Program-made: the position numbers and the translations under genes
Source of the DNA: Hankyongella ginsenosidimutans
GTDB lineage: Bacteria > Pseudomonadota > Alphaproteobacteria > Sphingomonadales > Sphingomonadaceae
Assembly: GCF_005144965.1 (NCBI RefSeq)
Contig: NZ_CP039704.1
Location: 868,001 to 932,000, forward strand
Direction of reading: 5' to 3'
DNA: 64,000 bases
Part shown: positions 53,005-61,447 of the stretch, piece by piece
How positions within the stretch are numbered: position 1 is the stretch's first letter
Layout of the letters: every line of letters begins with the position of its first letter
The notes under the pieces: generated by a model
What the model saw: only the letters and a program-made list of their open reading frames with translations
The model's database searches: none
Told to the model about the DNA's origin: nothing

Positions 53005-53915
53005 ACCGCGTTCACCGGAATCTTCAGATAGGCGACGCCGTTGGACTCTGGCGGCGGCAGACGGCCTGCGCGCATATTGACCTGCACGGACGGCAGGATC
53101 AGCGCCGGCATGGCCAGCGTTTTGTCGCGCGCTTCCCGCATGGCAACAAAGTCGTCCTCGCTCACGCCGTCGTGCAGGTGAATATTGCCCTGACGCTCGG
53201 CCTCGACCGTCGTCTCCCAGGCATAATCGTCCCTGCCTTCCGGCAGGTAGTCATGGCACATGAACAGCCGCGTCGATGGCGGCAGCGCCAGCAGTCGCCG
53301 CACCGAGCGATACAAGGTGCGTGCGCTTCCGCCGGGGAAATCGCACCGGGCCGAGCCATAGTCCGGCATGAACAGCGTATCGCCGACGAACACCGCGTCG
53401 CCGATCACATAGGCGACGCAGGCCGGCGTATGCCCCGGCACATGCAACACGGTCGCCGCAAGGCCGCCGATCGCAAACTGGTCGCCGTCCATGAACAGCC
53501 GGTTGAAATCCGAGCCGTCGCGCCGGAAGTCCAACCCGGCATTGAACAGGGCGCCGAAGGTCTGCTGCACGGTCGCGATATGCGCCCCGATGGCGATCTT
53601 GCCGCCAAACCTCTCCTGAAGCAGCGGCGCGGCCGACAGATGGTCGGCGTGCGCATGGGTCTCGAGCAGCCAATCGACGCCGAGTTGCTGCGCCTCCACG
53701 TAAGCGGCGATCGCATCCGCTGTATCGGTGGCCGTGCGCCCCGACGCCGGATCATAGTCAAGGACGCTGTCGATGATCGCAGCGCGACGGGTCTCCAGAT
53801 CGTGAACGACATAGGAGATCGTGAACGTTACAGCGTCGAAGAAGGCCTTGATTGCAGGAACGCCTTTCTGGGCCGCTGCAATCTGGGTTTGGGCTTTGGA
53901 CAGAGCTAGATCCAT
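53001..53915 (-). CDS. MBL-fold persulfide dioxygenase-like protein (Blh/ETHE1 family)
   Basis: Intact protein of about 304 residues. The metallo-beta-lactamase motif is LETHAHADHLSAAPLLQERF (HxHxDH), with the later His in VLHVPGHTPACVAYVIGDAV and Asp in FVGDTLFMPDYGSARCDFPG, typical of ETHE1-type glutathione-persulfide dioxygenases. It would convert persulfide made by the SQR to sulfite. ATG at 53915 with GTG one codon upstream. First gene of the sulfide operon, facing the peroxiredoxin gene across a palindromic promoter region. Confidence 0.92.
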   Translation of the reverse strand: MDLALSKAQTQIAAAQKGVPAIKAFFDAVTFTISYVVHDLETRRAAIIDSVLDYDPASGRTATDTADAIAAYVEAQQLGVDWLLETHAHADHLSAAPLLQERFGGKIAIGAHIATVQQTFGALFNAGLDFRRDGSDFNRLFMDGDQFAIGGLAATVLHVPGHTPACVAYVIGDAVFVGDTLFMPDYGSARCDFPGGSARTLYRSVRRLLALPPSTRLFMCHDYLPEGRDDYAWETTVEAERQGNIHLHDGVSEDDFVAMREARDKTLAMPALILPSVQVNMRAGRLPPPESNGVAYLKIPVNAV

Positions 53916-53950
53916 CACTTTCGCCTTTTGAATTCATGTTTACATAAATT

Positions 53951-53966
53951 CTGTAATTTATTACAG
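53951..53966. promoter_or_regulatory. Perfect AT-rich palindrome in divergent promoter region
   Basis: CTGTAATTTATTACAG, arms CTGTAAT and ATTACAG with two central bases, 36 bp from the MBL gene start and 41 bp from the peroxiredoxin start. ArsR-type BigR/SqrR repressors bind AT-rich palindromes of this kind. I infer it as the operator of the ArsR protein encoded at 54618. Confidence 0.7.
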
Positions 53967-54006
53967 AGATTGCGTCAAGCCTGATTTGCTCGCTAAAGGG
54001 CGGCGC

Positions 54007-54621
54007 ATGGAGATGGCAGCAAAGAAGAACGTCGGCCGCTTCGCCTGGGCGACCGCGCCCCGACTTCCGGGCGCGCACCACTGCTGGCGATCTGCAACTT
54101 TCGAGTCTGCGGGGACGGTGGGTGATTTTCTTTTCGCACCCGGCGGATTTCACCCCGTCTGCAGCACGGAATTCACGGAGTTGGCGCGGCGGCAGGCTGA
54201 ATTCGATGCCGTCGGCTGCATGCTGGTTGGCCTCTCCGTGGACAGCCTGCATTCGCATTGGGCCTGGATCCGGGCGCTGCAGGAGGTGTTCGGCGTGCAG
54301 GTGCGCTTTCCGATCGTGGAGGACCCCAGCATGGCGATCGGCCGCGCCTACGGCATGATCGATGAGCAGTCGCGCGATAGCACGACCATGCGCACCACCT
54401 TCTTTATCGATCCGGAAGGGGTGATCCGCGCGACCACCTGCTACCCGCACGACGTTGGACGCTCGGTCGAGGAAATGCTGCGGCTCCTGAAGGCTCTGCA
54501 AAGGTCTCCAGCGCGCCGGCCCTAACGCCGGAGGGCTGGACCGAGGGCCCGGTGCTGCGCCTGCCGCCCGATACGCCGGATGCCGGCCCCGACTGGTTTT
54601 GCCGCTTCGAGGGCCCGATGA
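54007..54621 (+). CDS. Peroxiredoxin, 1-Cys/Prx6-like, frameshifted
   Basis: About 205 residues after joining frames. The start MEMAAKKNVGRF is followed (indels near 54035 and 54070-54160) by LQLSSLRGRWVIFFSHPADF leading to TPVCSTEF, the Prx6-type peroxidatic Cys motif. The middle part is intact: LVGLSVDSLHSHWAWIRALQ and TFFIDPEGVIRATTCYPHDV. A frame change near 54510 leads to PDTPDAGPDWFCRFEGP. The final TGA overlaps the ArsR ATG (ATGA) after one more correction; as sequenced the two genes read as a single frame. Likely removes peroxides or polysulfides in the sulfide regulon. Confidence 0.82.
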
Positions 54622-54986
54622 GCGCGCTGTTCGAGGATCGGCAGGCAGCGCAGGCCGCCGCGGAAAAGCTCAAAGTTTACGCGCAGCCGCAGCGGTTGAT
54701 GATCCTCTCCTGCCTGTTGCGCGGCGCGCGCATGGTGGCCGACATCGGCGATGCGACCGGCATCGCCCAGCCGGCGCTCAGCCAGCAGCTCGCCGAACTG
54801 CGACGAGCCGAACTCGTCGTGACCCGCAAGGAGGCCAAGCAGGTCTGGTACGCGCTCGCCAACGAGGGCGTTGCGTTGTGCGTGCGCAACATTGAGGCGA
54901 TTTTCGGCGGCGTCGGCCTGCCCGGCGAAACCATCGCCGCATCCCCGTCGCCACACGGCGTTGCCGGCTTCGCGAGAGTCCTCTGA
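54618..54986 (+). CDS. ArsR family repressor, BigR/SqrR-like candidate
   Basis: Intact protein of 122 residues. A winged HTH: EKLKVYAQPQRLMILSCLL, VADIGDATGIAQPALSQQLA and the wing ELVVTRKEAKQVWYAL. It has a Cys at residue 32 in the ILSC position that matches the first sensor Cys of BigR/SqrR; a second Cys at residue 88 (GVALCVRNIEAIF) is in the right helix but about ten residues nearer than in SqrR (56 instead of 66 residues apart). Sits with the peroxiredoxin gene opposite the sulfide operon. Function as persulfide sensor is inferred from context. Confidence 0.85.
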   Translation: MSALFEDRQAAQAAAEKLKVYAQPQRLMILSCLLRGARMVADIGDATGIAQPALSQQLAELRRAELVVTRKEAKQVWYALANEGVALCVRNIEAIFGGVGLPGETIAASPSPHGVAGFARVL

Positions 54987-55356
54987 ATACGTATATGGTG
55001 CAGCCCCGCGGCGCAAAGCCGAGCCCGCGTGATGGGCTGGCAGGTGGCATCACGCAAATGGTGCGTAGCGCAGTCTGTGCCGAACCAGTCTCTGCAGGCA
55101 ATTCCCTGTTAAACAAGGAAAATACAGGAAGGGGCATAAAATCGGCCAGCTCTGATAACCCAAAGTCCCGGAATCCCGTGCCTTTTCGGGCGATTTCCCT
55201 AATGTCGGAACAGGGAAACTTTTCACAAGATCTGGGAACGCTTTGGACCTGAACAGCGAACGGCAGCGCCGATACACGTTCGATCCTGCGCAGCTCGAGC
55301 CGTTTGAGATTGGTGCGGCGGCGGGGCGCTGTAGGGTTCGTCGTCGTGCATGGTGG
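54987..55356. other. Intergenic region with dispersed-repeat fragment
   Basis: No gene supported. The interval contains aatggtgcgtagcgcagtc at 55057-55075, identical to 56393-56411, followed in both cases by runs that include GGGAA or CCCTG motifs and a region near CCCGGAATCCCG (55169 and 56515). The two intervals look like diverged copies of the same non-coding repeat family, flanking the toxin-antitoxin genes. Confidence 0.5.
55057..55075 (+). repeat. 19-bp direct repeat, left copy
   Basis: aatggtgcgtagcgcagtc, repeated exactly at 56393-56411 in the same orientation. The copies bracket the toxin-antitoxin pair. Confidence 0.8.
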
Positions 55357-55667
55357 TCATTGCTCCAGCTCCTTGCGCCGCTCATGGAGCGCCCGCGCCA
55401 GGTCGCGTGCGGCGTGGAACACGGCGAGCACGGTTACAACATCGGTGCCGACTTCATAGACGATGATGTAGGGCATGGAGGTGACGGACAGCTCGCGCGT
55501 GGCGGGCAAGCGTCCCGCGTGGCCGATCTCGGGAAGTCCTGGAGCCGATCGGTGGCGGTCACGATCGTGCGGTAGACTTTCTCGGCCGCAGGCGGGTTGT
55601 CGAGGGCGATATAGTCGATGATGTCATCAAGATCGCGGGCCGCAGGCTCGGCGAAAACGAGCCGCAC
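55357..55667 (-). CDS. RelE/ParE family toxin, frameshifted
   Basis: About 103 residues. GTG start: RLVFAEPAARDLDDIIDYIA then ALDNPPAAEKVYRTIVTATD, the helical start of ParE/RelE toxins. An indel near 55535 splits it; the second part reads DFPEIGHAGRLPATREL, SMPYIIVYEVGTDVVTVLAV and HAARDLARALHERRKELEQ, the conserved RelE/ParE beta-sheet (Y-I-I-V-Y strand, V-L-x-V-x-H end). The GTG directly follows the antitoxin stop, so the pair is translationally coupled. ParE-type members inhibit gyrase, RelE-type cleave mRNA; sequence leans to ParE. Confidence 0.88.
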
Positions 55668-55924
55668 TTACCGCTTCCAGCCATGCCTGGCGGCGATGCC
55701 GGAAAAACCTCGTCGGCGGCGACGACACGGCCTTCGCTAGCGGCGGCGATGCCGTCCTTGATCCGCTCGATTTGCCAGGCATTCGTCTCCAGATATTGCT
55801 CAAGCGCCTGCACCACAACGTAGTTGCGGGAGCGGTCCATCGCCGATGCGAGCGCGTCGATTTCCGTGATGATCTCTTTTGCAGCGCGGACGGTGATCGG
55901 CTCGGTCGGGCGGTTTTGCGGCAT
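55668..55924 (-). CDS. Ribbon-helix-helix antitoxin (ParD/RHH type), frameshifted at the end
   Basis: About 84 residues. MPQNRPTEPITVRAAKEII starts the ribbon, followed by the helices EIDALASAMDRSRNYVVVQA and LEQYLETNAWQIERIKDGI, a CopG/RHH DNA-binding domain that dimerises and autoregulates. The C-terminal toxin-binding tail, after one T-run indel near 55710, reads EVFSGIAARHGWKR and stops directly before the toxin GTG. Tail form (FxxIAARHGWKR) is well known in this antitoxin group. Confidence 0.88.
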
Positions 55925-56622
55925 GTGTAATCTCCTGTGTTCTCTTGTAATCATACCATGACACCGGATTCGTTGGAAGCGGTTTGCGAGGATGGTGCCA
56001 AAGCGGGGCAAGGGTCTGACGTGCCTGGCCTTTTCCAGTTCTGGTGCGTCGCGTCCGCTCGCGCCCTTTGAGAATGCCGCCCCAGCTTAACCGCCAACGT
56101 CTCGCGCGCGTCTCTGGGCTTCCAATCGACTGGCGGGCACAACGCGAACTGCTCGGATTCGCTTGAATTTTCGATAGCTGCGCCGTCGGATGCGCAACTG
56201 TTGCGCACCGCATCTCCCGACCGCCAATTTGACGCTCACAGAAAATGCCGCGACCCAGCCCCTGAATCCCGCGCCAAATCAGTCTCCTGGACGGTGCTGC
56301 AGATGCTCTGCCTCGCACAAACCCACGGAAAATCCGGCAGAACTTCCGACACGATGGATTCGATGTAACGTACTGTTTTAGAACGATAAAATAATGGTGC
56401 GTAGCGCAGTCCTGAGCGAACGGGTCTCGCGACTGCGTTTCCCTGCTCGCAGGGTATTTTGCAGGAAATCTGACCGATTACCTCCTTTCGGAGCAATCCT
56501 GCGGTCGTGAGACGCCCGGAATCCCGGAGCGAGACCAAATTCCCTGCTGTGACGAGCAGGGAATGCAAAACCCGGAGCAGGGATTTGAGTTTTACGCGGA
56601 CTTCCCATCCGCTTGGCTGTGA
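55925..56622. other. Non-coding interval with second dispersed-repeat copy
   Basis: About 700 bp without a convincing gene. From 56393 it carries the second copy of the 19-bp repeat and then many short GGGAA/TTCCC units: inverted pairs such as TTCCCTGCTCGCAGGG (56439) and the ATTCCCTGCTGTGACGAGC to AGCAGGGAATG pair (56540-56565). These resemble a fast-evolving intergenic repeat seen as spurious small ORFs. No tRNA or promoter identified with confidence. Confidence 0.45.
56393..56411 (+). repeat. 19-bp direct repeat, right copy
   Basis: Exact copy of 55057-55075. See left copy. Confidence 0.8.
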
Positions 56623-57809
56623 TCAGTCTTCGGGCGCTGGCAGATCAGGTGGCCGGAGGTGCTTCAGCACCTGACCTGACAGGATCGGGTCGAGCGCGTC
56701 CGCTTCCTGCAACGCCCAACTCGCCCATGCCTCCAGCGTCGCGGCGTCCACATCCGCTCGATCTACCATGGCTTCACGCACTTCACCCACAAGTGTGCGA
56801 AGGTCTCGTGCTGCGCGCAGGAGTTCACCGCTCGTTCGGAGGTCAGTCACGCGCTGCTCGTTCAGCTCGCGAATTCGTTGGAGGCGGCGTTGCTCGCGCT
56901 CGCGGCGCGCCTCTTCCGCTTTCCTTTCGCGCTCGATGCGTTCCTGCTCTGCGCGCTCCTCGTCCTCGCGAAGGCGCTCCTGAATTTGGCTTCGCCCGCG
57001 ACGATGATTGCCGCCGCGATCTCGGCGATCTTACTTTCCAGCCGGTTGCCGTCCTCATCCTGCCAGGTATCACCCACCTCTCGGTCGTAGCCGGGCTTCA
57101 CGCTAAGGGTTAGAGGCGTACTCGCGGGCAGGGCCGGATCCGGGCGGCGATATCCGCGGCTGACAATGGTGCAGTGTTTGCCGACGATCTCCAGCGAAAG
57201 GCTAAGCGATGTGGATCCTATCCATGCCCGCGCGCTGATTTCCGTGTCGGTCGCGGTTGCGTCTCCGCCATGGCCGCGCTTCGCCAGGGCCAGCAGAATA
57301 CCGTTGAACAGCTTGAGCCGCCGTTGATCCAGCGGATTATCAGACCTCGGCTCATCCCAGTGCCAGGAACTGTTCGCCACTTTCTGACCGCGGCGTTCCT
57401 CCTTCTGAAGAATATCCTTGAGCCCGGGATGATAGCCCTCGAGGGTTCGCGGTACAGCCACCCGGCCCAGAGCTTTCAATTCTTTGGCGCGCAATTCCTC
57501 GAGGTCCTCGGGCACCTCGGACGTCGCAAAGGGACCGGTGGCCGGGATGGGCGTCGCCTGGGCGATGAATGGCGCGAAACGGGAGTCGATCAATATCCTG
57601 CCGGTCTCGCCAGGGCGTCGATGAGGCCTTGGGCGGACAGGGGACTTTCCTGCCTGCATGAACCCGGTTCCAGTGCCCCTGAGGCGGCGTGACCACGCCA
57701 AATCCCTTGAGCAGCTTTTCAGGCCGACATCGCTCAGGCCAATCTTGGTGGCCAATTCACGCATGGGTGCGGACCAAGCGAACGCGATGAGATCATCCGG
57801 CATGACCAT
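56623..57809 (-). CDS. Conserved hypothetical protein with N-terminal HTH and C-terminal coiled coil, frameshifted
   Basis: About 395 residues over several frames (breaks near 57700, 57620 and 56990). The N-terminus MVMPDDLIAFAWSAPMRELA and TKIGLSDVGLK, followed by VTPPQGHWNRVHAGRKVPCP, is a helix-turn-helix typical of accessory-element proteins of unknown function. The middle reads RAWIGSTSLSLSLEIVGKHC and LTLSVKPGYDREVGDTWQDE; the C-terminus is a charged coiled coil (REDEERAEQERIERERKAEE) ending in LSGQVLKHLRPPDLPAPED. It resembles unnamed proteins of sphingomonad integrative elements. No function can be assigned. Confidence 0.65.
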
Positions 57810-58229
57810 GATATCGTTTCTTTGGTACCAATGGTTCAACGTCCATCTCCATCCGCGTGTGCAAGGTCCCAAACCACTACAGCACTAAATTTGCTGAAAA
57901 ATTCACGATGCAGATCTCGTCGTTGATTAGAGGATCACCAATCCTCAAGCACGTCTGCAGATGTTGGCTATTCATCGGGCCACTCGATGCCCACTTCGCT
58001 TTCGCGGATGGTTGTCGCTCGCGCGGCCCGCCTGAGCATCGGCTCGCGAAGGTAAATTGACAGAATTTGTCAGTTCGCACCATCCGGTCGAGTTCCACGC
58101 GAAAGGCTGCGCGCCTCGGCACGTCGCACAACGATCTCGTCACATTTGTTGCGGATAGGCAATTGACCGGCAGTCTCGCGAGGCATATAAGTGTAGAAAA
58201 TCACTCTATAGGTTCCACCCTTGCCTTCC
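57810..58229. promoter_or_regulatory. Divergent intergenic region with a small palindrome
   Basis: 420 bp between two divergent unknown genes, with no supported ORF. At 58056-58070 there is TGACAGAATTTGTCA, arms TGACA/TGTCA, and an AT-rich strip (ATATAAGTGTAGAAAATCAC) lies at 58184-58203, 27 bp before the next start. It probably carries the promoters of both genes. Confidence 0.35.
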
Positions 58230-58813
58230 ATGTTGCCCGACCTCGATCTCACCCTTGGCCAGATGCTCTGGGCGGTTCGTTATGGGCACGAACCCGATCA
58301 GCATTTTCGGGATCAGATCCGCTATCTTCGCCTCCTCGATATCCCGGGGCATCTGCCACCCAGGCCAGCGGTCCCGGCAAGCGTATTCGCTACGGTTTCG
58401 CCGATCTGGTCGAGCTCGGACTGGCGGTCACGGGTCTGGATCTCGGCTTCCGGCCCAAGGATATCGCGGCGGTGCTGGTCGGTCAGCGCGAGGGGATGCA
58501 CCGGCTCTATGCCAACGCCTGGCTGGAGCTGCCCGATGCCGCGATTGCCGCCGACTGGGTCAAAAGCCGGGGGCGGATCAAGCCACTGATCGCGGACGAG
58601 ATGTTCGTCCGTCTGCATGATCGGCGCGGCGAAAAATGGGGCCAGATCGATCTCATCGGTGCACAAGAAGCGGGTGACGCGCTGCCCATGCTCGAACCCG
58701 TGGAGCGGTTCGGCAGCGAAGCACCGCGTCGCCTGATTCCGCTCAAACGGCTCATGCTCCAATGGGTCGCCTGGGCGCTAGAAGCCCCCGATATCAAGCC
58801 AGGTCGCAGGTAG
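58230..58813 (+). CDS. Conserved hypothetical protein, possible MerR-like HTH, frameshifted
   Basis: About 195 residues after joining frames near 58350: MLPDLDLTLGQMLWAVRYGH, HFRDQIRYLRLLDIPG, then GPGKRIRYGFADLVELGLAV and TGLDLGFRPKDIAAVLVGQR. The GKRIRYGFADLVELGLA segment looks like the start of a MerR-type DNA-binding domain (R-x-R-Y-x-x-x-D-L), and the rest (RGEKWGQIDLIGAQEAGDAL) is unfamiliar. It precedes the methyltransferase by 79 bp in the same direction. Function unknown. Confidence 0.6.
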
Positions 58814-58892
58814 CCTGCGATCGTTTCCGGCAAGCAAGGAAGCCAAACTAGAGCTTTATAAATGATAAATTACATACAAAGGAGTGACCGCG

Positions 58893-60245
58893 ATGCGGTA
58901 TGATCAACGTTTCTCGAATATCAGACTGCGCATCGAATATGTGTCGCCTTCCGCCCTCGTGGCGGCGAAGCACAATCCCCGCGTTCACGGGGCTCGCCAG
59001 ATCAAGGCGCTGGCAAAGTCGATCGAAGCCTTTGGTTTTGTCGCGCCGGTCATCGCAGACGAGAACAATGTGCTGATCGCCGGCGATGCGCGTGTCGAGG
59101 CCGCCAAGCAGGTTGGCCTGGTCGAAGTACCCGTTGTGCGGGTCGAGCATCTCGACGAAAATCAGAAGCGTGCCCTGATGATCGCCGACAACCGGCTGAC
59201 CGACATGTCGAGCTGGGATGACACGCTGCTAGCCGAGAACCTCAAGCTCCTGGCCGACGTGGAGCTTGATTTCGATATCGAGGCGACCGGCTTTACCTGT
59301 GGCGAGATCGATCTGCGCATCGAGGGCGTTGAATCGCTGCCGGATGATGACCCCGACGATGCCGTGCTCGATGAGGTGTCGGGCCCCGCAGTCAACCAGG
59401 TCGGCGATCTCTGGGAGCTTGGCAATCACCGTTTCCTGTGTGGTGACGCGCTCGACGAGGCAAACTGGGCCAAGCTGATGGCGGGCAAGAGGGCCGCCAT
59501 GACGTGCAGCGATTTTCCCTACAATGTGAAGATCAACGGCCATGTCTCGGGGCTCGGCGAAGTCCGGCACGCGGAGTTCCCGATGGCTTCTGGTGAAATG
59601 GACAAGGCGGGGTTCACGGCATTCCTCCGGCAAGCGTTCGAAAACATCATCCGCCACAGCCGGTCAGGCTCGCTGCACTATATCTTTATGGATTGGCGCC
59701 ACCTGGGTGAGATGCAGACCGCCGGAGACACGGTGTTCAGCGAGCTCAAGAATGTCTGCGTGTGGGCCAAGGATCGCCCGGCGATGGGTTCGCTCTACCG
59801 GTCACAGCACGAGATGATCTTCGTCTGGAAATCAGGGCGCGAGCGGCACCGCAACAATGTCGAGCTGGGCCGCAACGGGCGTAACCGGAGCAATGTCTGG
59901 GAGTACCCGGGCATCGGCGGCTTTCGCCACTCCGATGAAGGTGATCTGCTTCGCCTTCATCCGACCGTGAAGCCGGTGCGGATGATTGCCGACGCCATTC
60001 TCGACGTGACCGCGCGCGGCGATATCGTGCTCGATCCCTTCCTCGGTTCGGGCACCACGATCATTGCCGCCGAACGGGTCGGCAGGCGCGCTTACGGCAT
60101 GGAGCTTGACCCCGTGCATGCCGACACCGCCATTCGCCGTTACGAACGGCACAGCGGACAGGATGCCATCCATGTTGAGACCGGCCTGTCCTTCGCCGAA
60201 CTCGCGGAGAGGCGTGCCGCCGAGGTGGACGCCCACCATGGATGA
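58893..60245 (+). CDS. ParB-N domain DNA methyltransferase with altered catalytic motif
   Basis: Intact 450-residue protein. The N-terminal ParB/Srx-like domain (about 1-110) has AKHNPRVHGARQIKALAKSI and VAPVIADENNVLIAGDARVE. The C-terminal domain is a beta-class N4-Cys/N6-Ade methylase: motif IV reads CSDFPYNVKIN, where DPPY is expected, and motif I is VLDPFLGSGTTIIAAERVGR followed by GMELDPVHADTAIRRYE. A strong AAAGGAG ribosome site lies 11 bases upstream. This architecture is common in phage and integrative elements; no restriction enzyme gene is near. Whether the Pro-to-Phe change leaves activity is not known. Confidence 0.92.
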   Translation: MRYDQRFSNIRLRIEYVSPSALVAAKHNPRVHGARQIKALAKSIEAFGFVAPVIADENNVLIAGDARVEAAKQVGLVEVPVVRVEHLDENQKRALMIADNRLTDMSSWDDTLLAENLKLLADVELDFDIEATGFTCGEIDLRIEGVESLPDDDPDDAVLDEVSGPAVNQVGDLWELGNHRFLCGDALDEANWAKLMAGKRAAMTCSDFPYNVKINGHVSGLGEVRHAEFPMASGEMDKAGFTAFLRQAFENIIRHSRSGSLHYIFMDWRHLGEMQTAGDTVFSELKNVCVWAKDRPAMGSLYRSQHEMIFVWKSGRERHRNNVELGRNGRNRSNVWEYPGIGGFRHSDEGDLLRLHPTVKPVRMIADAILDVTARGDIVLDPFLGSGTTIIAAERVGRRAYGMELDPVHADTAIRRYERHSGQDAIHVETGLSFAELAERRAAEVDAHHG

Positions 60246-60611
60246 CGATGACGAATATCAGGTGGGTTATGGCAAGCCGCCGAAGCACACGCGCTTTCAG
60301 AAAGGCAGGTCCGGCAACCCGGCGGGCAGAAGCGGCCGCCGGAGGGGCCTGGCCAGATATTCCACCGGTTGCTGCGGGAGAACGTGACTGTCACCGAAAA
60401 TGGCCGTCGGCGGGCGATGTCCAAGCTGGAACTGGTTTTCAGTCAGCTGATCAACAAGGCGGCGAGCGGCAACGAGAAGAACTTCAAGCTCTTCCTGGAA
60501 ATGATGAACAGGTTTCCACCCGAAGCCGCAACCGTGCGGCTGGATCGCGACGATCAGGAGTTCCTTCAGAATTTTCTGCGGGTCGCGAAAGAGATTGATG
60601 ACAAATATTGA
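60239..60611 (+). CDS. DUF5681 domain protein, frameshifted
   Basis: About 124 residues. It begins MDDDDEYQVGYGKPPKHTRF and QKGRSGNPAGRSGRR, the signature of DUF5681 proteins, which usually lie between a ParB-methylase gene and phage-terminase-like genes. An indel near 60350 leads to LLRENVTVTENGRRRAMSKL and ELVFSQLINKAASGNEKNFK. The start overlaps the methylase stop by 7 bases. Function unknown. Confidence 0.82.
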
Positions 60612-60647
60612 AGCGCAAGCATGCCGGGGCCGTGGTCTCCCTCACAC

Positions 60648-60851
60648 TCAGCCGAGCAGTTCGCTCGCGGTCACGCCGAGCCCATGCGCCAGCTTCTCCA
60701 CGACGGTGATCGTCGGATTGCGGGCCCTCTCCAGGTCGCTCACATAGGTTCGGTGAATACCCGCCAGATCGGCAAAAGCCTCCTGGCTTAAGCCCTTGGC
60801 GGTGCGCAGTTTGCGCAGATTTCCCGCGAGGCGCTGGCGAACATCATCCAT
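60648..60851 (-). CDS. XRE family HTH regulator (short)
   Basis: Intact 67-residue Cro/C1-type regulator consisting of just the HTH: RQRLAGNLRKLRTAKGLSQE, AFADLAGIHRTYVSDLERA and NPTITVVEKLAHGLGVTASE. Small XRE proteins of this form control restriction-modification (C proteins) or element genes. It is convergent with the DUF5681 gene and divergent from the next conserved unknown gene. Confidence 0.9.
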   Translation of the reverse strand: MDDVRQRLAGNLRKLRTAKGLSQEAFADLAGIHRTYVSDLERARNPTITVVEKLAHGLGVTASELLG

Positions 60852-60969
60852 CGCCAGAGAAACACGCCGATGCAGCTGATCCGTCTACAGACGATCAGTG
60901 ACATTCGACTTGACCTTGCGCCCTTTGCATTGCTTGTGGGAATGTCACTCATCGTATGCGGAAAGTCGA

Positions 60970-61447
60970 ATGCCGGAAGCGGACAGCAAAGGTACGGATC
61001 CATCACCGAAAAGCCGGTTCAGAGCCCAGATCACGGAAGTGGTGAACCGCAACGCAGTTATTTCGCTTGGCCTGGCGCGGGGTTTCAACGCGTTCCTGCC
61101 GGTCTACGATGATGGCATCGACTTTATTCTGCACAGCGAGGCCGAGGGCCTTTTGCGCAAGGTCCAGCTGAAGAGCCGCTGGACGATCGACCACAAATAC
61201 ACCGGCCGGGACATCTGGATCGCCTTTCCCATCCAGGCCGAATGGTACCTGATGCCGCACGACACCATGCTGGAACTGGCCCGGCGGTTCGGGATCACGG
61301 ACACCGGCTCGTGGCGGGACAGGGGTATCTACAGCAAGCCGCGCCCATCGAAGGAACTGATCGCCGCTTGCGCGCCGTGGCAGTTCGGCCCCGGCCGATG
61401 TTGCCGGGGTCGCGATGGAACAGTTCGAAATTAGGGAGGATGCATGA
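60970..61447 (+). CDS. Conserved hypothetical protein, possible nuclease-like fold, frameshifted at the end
   Basis: About 159 residues. MPEADSKGTDPSPKSRFRAQ, then ITEVVNRNAVISLGLARGFN, a strand-rich middle (LLRKVQLKSRWTIDHKYTGR, DIWIAFPIQAEWYLMPHDTM) and LARRFGITDTGSW. The order Asp in YDDGIDFIL, then VQLKSRW, recalls a PD-(D/E)xK core (D...xQxK), as in DUF4365-like nucleases; this is a weak hint, not an assignment. An indel near 61400 leads to ADVAGVAMEQFEIREDA with a TGA at 61445 overlapping the next gene's ATG. Confidence 0.55.

Noticed and set aside
54552-54986. Peroxiredoxin-ArsR fusion in one frame
   Set aside because: The region has several indels and an ATGA overlap is present at 54618; two coupled genes are more likely.
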